This document shows positions 21,248-30,600 of a DNA stretch of 35,000 nucleotides, in pieces (position 1 is the first letter of the stretch; each line of letters opens with the position of its first letter). The DNA is from Zygnema cylindricum (taxonomy: Eukaryota; Streptophyta; Zygnematophyceae; Zygnematales; Zygnemataceae): the NCBI GenBank assembly GCA_037447655.1, contig JBBHKE010001102.1:1-35000 (forward strand), in the 5' to 3' direction. The notes under the pieces are model-generated. The model saw only the letters and a list, made by a program, of their open reading frames with translations. It was not told where the DNA came from and did no database searches. The translations under genes and the position numbers were made by a program.

Positions 21248-21249
21248 TA

Positions 21250-22478
21250 CACCGCGAATCGTAATTAGAGTAAATTACTATAATTCGGTCACTCGAAATT
21301 TCGAATCTATGACATCAAATAGAGTAAAAGATTCGAATTTTTTCATTATTATAATTTAGGTAAGTTTAATTAGCGTAAAAAATTGTAATATAGGTTCGTT
21401 TTAAATACTGTGGATTACGGACGAAGTTCGACCGTGCAAAATTGTACTTTTTTAACTAAAAAGGTACAAATAATGATTTAATAGAATCGCGCTCGCACGT
21501 GAAATCACAGTAAACGAAAAATCAATCACATCGGGAAAAAGCCGTTCGCATTACTCTCGTCCGTCGACAACATCGTCATTTGTGTGAACAATAACTGACA
21601 TTCAGAGCGACAAGTTCTATCAGACGTTTTAGTAATCGTACAGCCAACTCTACAGACCGGGTTGTTTGAGTCGATGTTCCATCACGAAGAGTCTGTAAAC
21701 CACGTGTTCAAAAATGACTGGCATCACGTAAGCTACAATCGGATATTGAATATCCTTAAGATTTTTAGCACCGACAAAGTTTATATCAAATCTCCACTTG
21801 CTTACCATGTACTTGTGTACAAAATCATCATACGACAAAAGGTTGTCGAGGGCAGTCTTCTACGCCAGCTCATTTTTAGGGTTCTTGTTTTCGAATATAA
21901 CAAATGTATTTTGACATAAATAGTGTGATAAACAAAAGATACTGAAAATAGAGTGACGAAGGAGAGTTTTGAAATTACATTTTTTTTATTCAGTTTTATT
22001 TTTCGAAGGCGCATGTCATGTGCAAATTTTGTCAATTTTCGTTCGTTGTCTATGGTGACACGTAGCTTAATCGTCCACCGTGTCGTGATTAATTTCATTT
22101 GTATCTGCCAACCCACCTCCTTGAGGAACGTTGGCAGCTACAGGTGAAAATGAAGTTAACGCCTCGCAGATGAATATCCGACGGCTAGTTTTACCTCCTA
22201 GACCTTCGGAGTGTTGGCACGATTCTTTGTAATGCTTTTTCGCGTATAAAAAAAAATAAGCGGTACGGATTTCACAGATAGTCGTGGATTTTTGTAAACA
22301 CCCCACTTTTCGACTAATGGAACATGACCCTAATTTCGACGAACGTAATATAAAATGGTTGACACTAAATAAATACTTTCCATATAAGTGTTAGTTTTAT
22401 TTTAATGTTAATAATACTAATTTATAACTTTGGGCCGAAAAAATCAGCGTTAAAAATAGTGTTATTAACACTAATAAC
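21250..22478. mobile_element. Family A element copy 3, long form, interrupted at the right
   Basis: The left end (after TA at 21248-21249) and the first 360 bases match the MITE at 23764-24381. After about 21612 they diverge. A MITE-like inner right end (GCCGAAAAAATCAGCGTTAA and ATTAACACTAATAAC) appears at about 22434-22478 and stops where a hAT-1 left end begins. Between them lie small minus-strand frames: one (22306 to 22067) ends ...NVPQGGGLADTNEINHDTVD, another (21838 to 21650) contains DIQYPIVAYVMPVIFEHVVY. They may be remnants of a transposase or of captured coding sequence; I do not recognise either. Confidence 0.5.
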
Positions 22479-23532
22479 TAGTGTTGTGTATCGGTAAAAA
22501 ACTTATCGCGATAACACCGATACCGATAGTTATAAGTTATCGAACGGTTAGAGGTCTCGTATTGGTCCAAGACCAACAAATTCCATATCGACAATAACTT
22601 AAAAAATATATATTACGCATACTATAGTACTTTATAATATATTGTATTACATTACTTACATTATAAAGCGTGGCATGCCACGTATCTTCACAATCGTATC
22701 TATTTAGCGAAAATTATTACGGACGGCATGCCTGGCATTGACAACTTTAAATACTAATTTATAGTTCTAAAACTATAATGCGAAGCGAAAAATTAAAATA
22801 CATTGTAAAATTAGAAACAAACTTTTGAAAATAAAAGCGTTCGGTGAACCGTCGATGTCAATTCATGCAGTTCAACTTTTACAAAACTATATAATATTAG
22901 TCTTTGATACTTTCGTAAATTAGATTGAGATTTGAAGGCAATGTAACAAAATCGGGCGTAATCTTGGAAAATCCTTAAATATCTTAAATAGATACGAAAA
23001 TGTATCAAATGTGAGAATTGTGTAAAATTGTACCCTAAAAGACTTAATAGTCCGAATATCTATGGCGACCATATTGAATATAAGGGAACTACTGGCAGTA
23101 GTGGACCCTAGGAATTCCTGTAAAATAACCCTAAAATGTACGAACATAGACGGACATTGTATGTACTTGTAAAAAAATTGTATGGGTACAACGTAAGGTA
23201 CGACTTTTATTTACATTTCATTATCGTTTGATGTGTATCGTAAGTAGTATTCGTTAGTTTATACCTTGCGTAATATGTGCACGGGATATTTATGGACTGA
23301 ACACATATGTTATACTGCCGCCATTTACAACCACCATTTTTATCTGTACGGTCCGTACAATAATTGCCGATAGTTATCGATATCGGTGTTATCGCCGATA
23401 ATAACCGATAAATATCGGTTGTTTATCGGCGATAACACCGATGGCGATATATCGTACCAATAAACCGATTATGGGTACCCGAAAAAAGGTCCATATCGGT
23501 TATCGGTAAATCTTTACCGATACACAACACTA
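22479..23532. mobile_element. hAT-1 element, copy d (~1 kb)
   Basis: It starts TAGTGTTGTGTATCGGTAAA and ends TTTACCGATACACAACACTA, perfect inverted repeats of about 20 bp. Both subterminal zones carry many CGATA/ACCGATA words. The internal TGGCATGCCACG palindrome (about 22673-22684) is shared with copy c. The flanking octamers CTAATAAC and CTACTATT agree at 5 of 8. Only short AT-rich frames are found inside, so it is non-autonomous. Confidence 0.8.
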
Positions 23533-23716
23533 CTACTATTCGTCGACAGGTATCGACCAATAATTATCAATAATTCATCGAGAAATATCGTAAATTCTTC
23601 GTGACGATTTGTTTTTTGACATATCGACCCAATATATCGATTATCGATAAGCTAAATAAGGTACATATTTGTTATCGCCAATCCGAAAAAGGCTACCTTA
23701 CCGACACACAACACTA
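23533..23716. mobile_element. Extra hAT-1 right end
   Basis: After copy d, a further stretch rich in ATATCG and CGATAA ends CCGACACACAACACTA at 23716, another hAT-1-type right terminus. No matching left end lies between the two, so it is the remainder of a second copy, probably one that copy d inserted into or recombined with. Confidence 0.55.
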
Positions 23717-23763
23717 CAAATTTGTACTATTGTGTATGTTGATTGTGACAGTACAGTATAGTA

Positions 23764-24381
23764 CACCGCGAATCGTAATTAGAGTAAATAGCGCTAATTC
23801 GGTCGCTCAAAATTTATACTCTATCGCGTCAAATAAAGTAAATGACTCTAATTTTTTCATTATTCTAATTTAGGTAAGGTTTTCAGTTAGTATAAAAAAT
23901 TATAATATAGTTTCGTTTTAAATAGTGTGATGTAAGGATGGCGTCCGACCGTGCATAATTGTACTTTTATAAGTAAAAAGGTACAAATAATGATTTGATA
24001 GAATCGCACTCGCACGTAAAATCGCACTAAGCAAAAAATCAATCACATCGGAAAAAAACCGTTCGCATAACTCCCGTCCGTCGACAGCATCGTCGTCAGT
24101 GTGAACATTAACTAACATTCAGCGCGACAAATAGTCCTATCGTCATAATGACGTCAAAACTATACGGAATGACAAATTTTGTACGTCTACGTTATTTAGT
24201 GTTCATAATTTCAGCGAGGATAATTATTGCCGACATAACCCAATATAGAGTACTTAAATAAATTAGAGTAAACTTCCTTTGTGAAAAAGTTCAATCACAT
24301 AAATTAGAGTTCATTACTCTAATTGTTTTTTTTTGCTTTTTTACTCTAATTTTTGCATTACTCTAATTACGATTCGCGGTG
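23764..24381. mobile_element. TA-flanked MITE, family A copy 2 (complete)
   Basis: Perfect long terminal inverted repeats (CACCGCGAATCGTAATTAGA and its inverse TCTAATTACGATTCGCGGTG) are flanked by TA at 23762-23763 and 24382-24383. Size 618 bp. On the minus strand a 66-codon frame (24118-23918) includes HTDDDAVDGREL. The same peptide, with a stop, can be read in copy 3 (VHTNDDVVDGRE), so the family probably derives from a coding ancestor. Confidence 0.88.
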
Positions 24382-24382
24382 T

Positions 24383-24432
24383 ACAGTACTGTACTGTAGA
24401 GTACAGTGCTGTATAGGTGTACAGTATTGTGT
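24383..24432. repeat. GTACA/TACAG-rich microsatellite patch
   Basis: Degenerate repeats of the pentamer TACAG and its complement follow the right end of the MITE. A cleaner run occurs at 27060-27125. Confidence 0.6.
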
Positions 24433-24464
24433 GGAACGTACCAACGAAACCTTCAATTTTTTTC

Positions 24465-24651
24465 GTTTTTTGCTTACCCGGCCGTACCCGTTTATGTTTT
24501 TTTCTGTATCACCGGACTGAATCCGGTCGGCTCCCAAAATTCTGCACCTGAAAATGTTCCGGATCCGACGCTGGAGGTCGGGTACGGATAGGGTACGCAT
24601 TCGGGTACCCGATTGCTACCACTGAGCGGATGTAAAAACTTTGCTTTATAT
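24465..24651 (+). repeat. Dispersed repeat E, copy 1
   Basis: It matches 26592-26766 in direct orientation (shared words GTTTTTTGCTTACCCG, TCTGTATCACCGG, GTTCCGGATCCGACGCTGG, GCTACCAC, GCGGATGTAAAA) and ends in CTTTATAT. Here CTTTATAT is the target of the next insertion; in copy 2 it runs on uninterrupted. Its nature is not recognised. Confidence 0.7.
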
Positions 24652-25109
24652 CATAGTTCAAAAGTAGGCGTTTTTTGGTAGGCCTTTTGTAGGCCGCCTT
24701 TCGCGGATGTTGTGCTACGGGCTTTCCATGTGATCTTCTTAGATCGCTACTTTCATCAGTGACCGTCCGATCGTCCGAATCTGACGATAGTCCTATCGTA
24801 AGTTGTGTTATGGGCTTTTCATGTGATCTTCTTAGATCGTTACTTTCATCAACGACCGTCAGATCGTTCGAATCTGACGGTTTAAATAAAAAGTCGCTCA
24901 AAACTCATTGAAAAAGATTTTTTTGTCCTATTTTTTTTTTCAAATTTAGACATGACGTTTAATTCTCTATCGATCCATGTGCAACTCAACCTTGTTACTA
25001 TTTTAATTTATTTTGCGGCCAATACAATATGGGTCTTAAGGCCATATTGTATGTTTTGCATACAATAGACATATTGTATGGGCGTACGGTCACCTAATTT
25101 TGAACTATG
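24652..25109. mobile_element. hAT-like MITE, family C copy 2 (perfect 8-bp TSD)
   Basis: The ends CATAGTTCAAAAGTAGG and CCTAATTTTGAACTATG are flanked by CTTTATAT at 24644-24651 and 25110-25117. It aligns in reverse with 20355-20913. It carries an extra 93-bp tandem duplication (second unit starting at 24812) around GTGATCTTCTTAGATCG that copy 1 has once. Non-coding. Confidence 0.85.
24719..24885. repeat. 93-bp tandem duplication inside family C copy 2
   Basis: GGGCTTTCCATGTGATCTTC at 24719 recurs at 24812 as GGGCTTTTCATGTGATCTTC, and the following CTACTTTCATCA, ACCGTC and GAATCTGACG words recur at the same 93-bp offset. Confidence 0.8.
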
Positions 25110-25117
25110 CTTTATAT

Positions 25118-26007
25118 CCTAGTTGTTCAATACGTGGATTTTTTCCATTTTTTCCATTTTTTCCAATATCTACGTATTGTACGCGACTTTTGAAAAATAC
25201 GCAAAAAAACGTCTATTGTAAACTGAAACTGACATGTCACGGAAACTAATAAACAAAATACTGTAACTGCTAGATTTTTTACGGAAACTGTACGGTAGTT
25301 TACAAAATAGATTCGATGCACGTATCTGTACTTTCTGTTCAGTAAACCGAACAGAATGTACATGGATTGTACGGGAAAATAATGTGACGTCTACAAATAT
25401 TTCCAAAAAGAGACGTTGCGGCGTCACACTATTTGAGCGCCGTGAGTTCAAATTTTGTACGGGCGTCTTCTTCAAATTTCGAAAAGAAGCCGCCATTATT
25501 ACTTGAACAGTTGAACGCGAAAAATCACAGAAGACGCCATTACCGACGCCACGGCAGTAGTTAGTAAACTGTCGTTGACGCTGTTGACGAAGAAGTCACG
25601 AACCTCCAAAAAAGAGGCCATGCCCACGGAGAGGTAAAGAAAGAAGGCCATGGCTGCCTGTCTGTGAAGGACAGGCAATTTTATTAAAATGAAAATGCAT
25701 TTCGAAGAAATTTAACCAGCGCCTGTGCTGGTTATACTGTACACATCTATAGACGGTCCTTAACCAATTGGTGTAGATGTTAAGATGGAAATGTTGAGTG
25801 TGATAACATTTTAGTTAAAAAATAGTTTTTACCGCTCATTTAACGGAAAGCGTACAAACTGCGGTACATGTTCATTTTTTTTTAAAAAAATGTACGGATC
25901 TGTACGGAAAAAAAATTCATGAACGTTTTTTTGAAATCGACCTCTCCAGTTTCTACGTATTGTACGCTCGTTCGAAACGTGCGTAAAATACGTTTTGAAC
26001 AACTATG
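25118..26007. mobile_element. hAT-like element, family D copy 2
   Basis: The left end is CCTAGTTGTTCAATACGT and the right end ACGTTTTGAACAACTATG. The subterminal blocks match 782-1217. It starts at the right-hand target copy CTTTATAT of family C copy 2 and is followed by CTTTATG. The centre (about 25540-25800), absent from copy 1, holds a hairpin GCCTGTC-TGTGAAG-GACAGGC (25656-25676) and a second, ACCAGC-GCCTGT-GCTGGT (about 25718-25735). These could be acquired sequence. No protein is recognised. Confidence 0.7.
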
Positions 26008-26014
26008 CTTTATG

Positions 26015-26591
26015 CATAGTTGTTCACGGCGATTAGTGCGAACGTACCGTACGTGACGAATTATACGTAACAAACGCATTGAACCTTTTCATCAAATCGC
26101 AAAAAATCGTTAATGAATTTCCTTCCGTACTATTCCGTACATAAAAAAACAAAACTATTACATATAACGCAGTTTGCAAGTTTTTCCCGTTTAATGAGCG
26201 GTAAAAAAATAAACTGTTTAAACTTTTATCACAATTTATTTGGTAACGGAACGACTTTATCAAATGGTAGTCCTGTCGTTCACCTTAGGATTTTATTCGC
26301 AGATATCGTATCCGGGTTCGGATGCTACGAAGATAGCATTCTTAGCAATTTTGTCTCTGTTCCATGGCGTCTTCTTTCAAAAAAAATTGAAGAAGACGCC
26401 GTACAAATTTCAAACTGAACGCGCGAAATGATTGTGACGTCTCTTTTCGAAAATGTCCGTACATTTTCAATTATATAACGTACAACTTCTGTGGTATTTC
26501 TGTTCAGTTCACTGAACAGAAAGTACCAATAAGTGCGACGCATATTTCCTGTTTTATTCCGTACATATCCGTAAAAAAATGTACAGTTACA
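26015..26591. mobile_element. hAT-like element, family D copy 3, inverted and truncated
   Basis: It starts CATAGTTGTTCACG and runs as the reverse complement of copy 2: landmarks ATGAGCGGTAAAA, GAAGAAGACGCC, ACTGAACAGAAAGTAC and CAGTTACAG appear in reverse order. It breaks off where repeat E copy 2 begins, so the far terminus is lost. It is arranged back to back with copy 2, seven bases apart. Confidence 0.65.
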
Positions 26592-26766
26592 GTTTTTTGC
26601 TTACCCGACCGTACCCGTTTTTGGTTTTTTTCTGTATCACCGGGCTGAATCCGGCCGGCTCCCAAAATTTTGCACCTTAATCCGTTCCGGATCCGACGCT
26701 GGCGGTCGGTTACGGATTCGGGTACACGATTGCTACCACAGCGGATGTAAAAGCTTTGCTTTATAT
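26592..26766 (+). repeat. Dispersed repeat E, copy 2 (uninterrupted site)
   Basis: Direct-orientation relative of 24465-24651. Its right edge reads GCTTTATATGAAGTAC without an insertion, so it serves as a probable empty-site paralogue for the insertions at 24652-26007. Confidence 0.7.
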
Positions 26767-26777
26767 GAAGTACAGTA

Positions 26778-27000
26778 ACACCCCGGTGAATCGTAATTAG
26801 CATTAATATTTTTTTCGCCACTGAAAACATTATTTGCTCCGTACACATTAGTCCAATTTTCAATTTATGACCGCCATTCGTAAGCTGAGAATATTTCCTT
26901 TCAATCGCAACCGTCAGATCCAGAATCAGACATGTGTGTACGGAGAATTGATGTTTTAAGAGACGAAAAAAACATTAACGCTAATTACGATTCACGGTTG
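26778..27000. mobile_element. TA-flanked MITE, family B copy 2
   Basis: Flanked by TA (26776-26777, 27001-27002). The left end ends in GGTGAATCGTAATTAGCATT and the right end is AACGCTAATTACGATTCACGG. The interior shares AAGCTGAGAAT, TTTCAATCGCAACCGTCAGA and GTGTGTACG-type words with 15875-16099. 223 bp, non-coding. Confidence 0.8.
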
Positions 27001-27059
27001 TACAGTACAAGAGTACATATCAGCTACAGTAGCGTATCGTGTGACATGGAATGTAAAAT

Positions 27060-27125
27060 TCGATATACTACTGTACAGTACAGTTACTCCGATGCGATAC
27101 AGTACAGTACAGTACAGTACTGTCC
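27060..27125. repeat. (ACAGT)n microsatellite
   Basis: A run of TACAG/ACAGT pentamers, cleanest at about 27098-27120, upstream of RPL9. It lies just beyond the MITE at 26778-27000. Confidence 0.8.
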
Positions 27126-27455
27126 TGTCCTACCGTATATTGGCAAAATATCGAGACAAAATTAATACGATATGCAGCTCTACGCATATTAAGTCACCAT
27201 TTATAGCGTTTGCACGCTTTTTCGCACTTTTCCCCTTTGGTTCTATGTTTTCTATCCTTAATTACGGTGTTTAGGACAAACCTCACAGTACAATGCTGTA
27301 ATTTAATGTACTTTACCGTACTGTACCGTATACTCATGAACTGTACCATACATTTGAATAAGCGATGAACCACACATGCTCACTCATGTATGTCCAAAAA
27401 CTGTACTTCGTCTCATCTCCGTCGATCTGCCGAGATCCGACGGTCCCTATATTTC
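27126..27455. other. Gene-free stretch upstream of RPL9
   Basis: No coding region was found. Degenerate GTAC-rich words continue to about 27350. This may include distal promoter sequence of RPL9. Confidence 0.35.
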
Positions 27456-27663
27456 TGCACATTAGGGTTTCCGCTTGTCCTATATACTTCACCTCCCGCT
27501 CACATTTTGCCCTCTTTCAGTAGCTGGCCGCCATAGCCAGAGCAGGCTCTACGCCTCTCTCTCTCTCTCCCCCTCTCTCTCTGTCCATTTATCTCTCCTC
27601 TTCTTCTCTTTCTCTCTTCTTAATACTTAAAAGAAAGAAGAAAAGAACCAGAAAACCGCCGCC
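27456..27663 (+). promoter_or_regulatory. RPL9 core promoter and pyrimidine-rich leader
   Basis: TTAGGGTTT at 27462-27470 is a telo-box (AAACCCTAA on the other strand), a common element in plant ribosomal protein promoters. TATATA follows at 27481-27486. Transcription would then start near 27510-27520. The leader from about 27550 is CT-rich, typical of translationally controlled ribosomal protein mRNAs. The start codon context GCCGCCATGAAG is strong. Confidence 0.65.
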
Positions 27664-30600
27664 ATGAAGACCATTCTGGCTACAGAGTTGATGGACATTC
27701 CCGAAGGAGTGAAAGTAGAGATAAAAGCCAAAAAGATCCGCGTCGTCGGTCCACGTGGCACTCTCCTTCGCGATTTCAAGCACTTGAATCTTGACCTCCA
27801 ATTGGTCGAAGGCGGAACCAAACTCAAAGTGGACGCCTGGTTCAGTGTACGGAAAACGATGGCGTCTATCCGTACGACGCTGAGTCATGTACGGAATCTG
27901 ATTAACGGAGTTTCCAAGGGATTCCGTTACAAGATGCGTTTTGTGTACGCGCATTTTCCGATCAACGCCAGCATTTCGGAGAAGAAGGACGGCATCGAGA
28001 TTCGCAACTTTTTGGGAGAGGAGAAGGGGAGAGGGAGGGGGGGGGAGGGAGAGGGGGGGGAAGGGAGGGAGAGGATGGGAGGAAATGAGAGGAGTGGGAG
28101 AGGATGAGAGGGGGAAGCAGGGGCCGATATGGGCCCTCGAGAGAAGTAGGAGGAGAGAGGAGAGGAAGGAGAGGAGGGGGGATGGGAGTGGGTTAAGGAG
28201 AGGGAAGGGAGAGGAGGAAGGAAAAGGATCGAGGATCGTGTCCTAAGAAAGTAGCCATTGTAAAATTGCCAAATTTTGTTTTCTACTTGGAGACCCAATT
28301 TACTGTTTTCTCTTTGTTTTTTTGATTGGGAATTTCTCGGAGTGAAATATAGCTTGAAAGGTTTGAATTTGGAGTTTCCTCAGCAGAGAATTTTCTCGAA
28401 ATTTACTTTTTTCTCTCTCTCATTCGCTCTCTCTCTCTTCAGCATCAAAACATTTATAAATCACAGCAGAATGAATTTGGTTATTTCTCTCTCTTTCTCC
28501 CTGTTTTCTCCCCTCTCCCTCTCTCTCCTTCTCCCTCTCTCCCTGTGTGTCTCTCAGACTTTAAATGAAAAGGTGTTTGTAGGCTTTTATGGATAGTTTT
28601 CCCTTCCGGTGAAATTTGATTAGTCTGAAGAATTTGCTTTGTTTCAATTCATTTATTTTTTTGGTTTTTGCTAGTTAAGAATTCTGTAAGTTGGGCACTT
28701 TTTGTTGCCTTTTATTTTTCCTTTTTCTTTTCCTTCTCGTCTTTGCCCGGTCCTTTTCCTTTTTCCTTTTTTGCTCTTTTTGTTTTTCCTCTTCCAGGAT
28801 GGATGTGTCTTATTTGTGATGGTCATTTCTTTTTTTCTTTCCTTTTCCTTTTCTTTTTCCTTTTCAAATACCTTTCGCCATTCTTGGGCTAGGTGCTCAA
28901 AGTGTCCTTGTTAAGTGCTGTTACATGATCATCCAATTACCCTTCCTTTTTCTTTTACTCATTAAAAGTCAATGTGTCATTTTTGACTGCCACGGTGCCC
29001 TAAGTGTCCATGTTGAAGCTTTATGACATATCCATCAAAAATTCTCTTCGACTCGTTCCTTTTCATTATTTAAACACGACGTCTCTCTCTTGTGCCAGGT
29101 GCGCAAAGTGGCTATGTTGAGCGGTGTGACAGTGACGCGGTCGGAGAAGGTGAAGGATGAGCTGGTGCTGGAGGGCAACGATATCGAGCTCGTCTCTCGC
29201 TCAGCAGCTCTTATCAACCAGGTCAGAGATAAACTCCTTCAGCGATAAACTCCTTCAGAGATAAACTCTTTTACAGATGAACGCATTGAGAGATAAACCC
29301 CTTTAGGAAGACACTTCTTTTGAGGTGTAATCCTCAAGAGATTACCGTTTTAGAGACAAAACTCTTTTAGAGATATGCTCCCTCAGACATATATTCTTTT
29401 AGAGATATAGATAAACTCCAAAACCTTTTCCGTGGGTTTTGAGTTTCTTTTTGTAAGCCACTGATTTACCAGGTGAGAGTTAAACCCTTTCAGAGATACA
29501 CTCCCTTAGAGATAAACCCCTTTAAAGATATTCTCCTCTCGAGATAACCTTCTTTTTTTAGGTTTGAGTTCCTTTCTGTCAGCCACTGTTTAATTAGGTG
29601 AGAAATAAACTCTTAACATAAACCCCTTTAGAGGTAAACCCCTCGAAGGACAAACCCATTTAGAGTTAAACCTCTTTCTTAAAAATCTCTTATTTTTGGG
29701 GTTGAGTTGCTTATTTTGTAAGGCAGTAAAGCTAATCGGGGGGGAAAAGAAGGTGAAAAGGGGGAGAAGGAAAATAACGGGGGCGTATTAATTGCTGTCT
29801 GTCTCACTTTTTTAAAGGTCACCCACATATAGATTGACCTAATTCGACCCTGAAAAGAATATTTAGTCTCGTGACTGGGTTTTGGACTTAAATAGACTAT
29901 ATTTTATTTGTTTCAAAAAATGTTTCGATGGTTTATTTGTTTTTAGTAGGTAGTTTCTTCTCTCTTTTTTCTGCTTCCTTCGTTTTTCAATGTCAGAAGC
30001 TCATGTTTTTGCCATGGGGTTCAGATCGATAGTGGATTCAGTAGTGGTTTTTTAGGGTATGTTTCTAGGATTGTTCTTTAAGATAGTTTTCTATGCAGTG
30101 GGGGGAGATAAGTAGCGTAATAGAAATACAAGGCTCTTGATTGTATGTCTCTTTTTTCATCGACTAGAGGAGACAACTCTCTTAGTTAAAATATGCTTAT
30201 TTTCTCTTAAATTTGTCTTATCTGAGTTCGGATGATCGTTTGATCTGGGGTTTTAAACACAATTCTTTGATTAAGAAAGGGCGTCGTTTGCAAAATATCC
30301 CAGTTACAGCCTTCATTTTACCTTGAGAAACGATTCAGTTTAAGTTTAAACTTAAGTTTTATATGTTATTGTTTGATTAACCATGTAAATGGTTTATCCA
30401 GTTATTTTGAGCCGGTAGTGAGATAGACCGACCTTATTACCAACTCAAAATGGTGTTTCTGGAGCTCAATTTTCTGAAAGTTGACGTTTCTTGATATGAG
30501 TTACTGCACTTTTTATTCTTACAGCGGTGACCTTTTGCTTCTCCTAGCTCTTTATTTCCATAACCCTAATCTACGTCTGCACGTTGTTGCTAATCCTGTT

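Noticed and set aside
28094-28095. GT at 28094 as the RPL9 exon 1 donor
   Set aside because: It would leave exon 1 in phase 1 while exon 2 needs phase 0, and would add about 22 low-complexity residues absent from the family.
27941-28298. Frames in the GA-rich tract of RPL9 intron 1
   Set aside because: Low-complexity purine/pyrimidine strings without family similarity.
29222-29690. CRISPR-like array
   Set aside because: Units are short, diverged and directly adjacent without unique spacers; this is a minisatellite in a plant-type nuclear intron.
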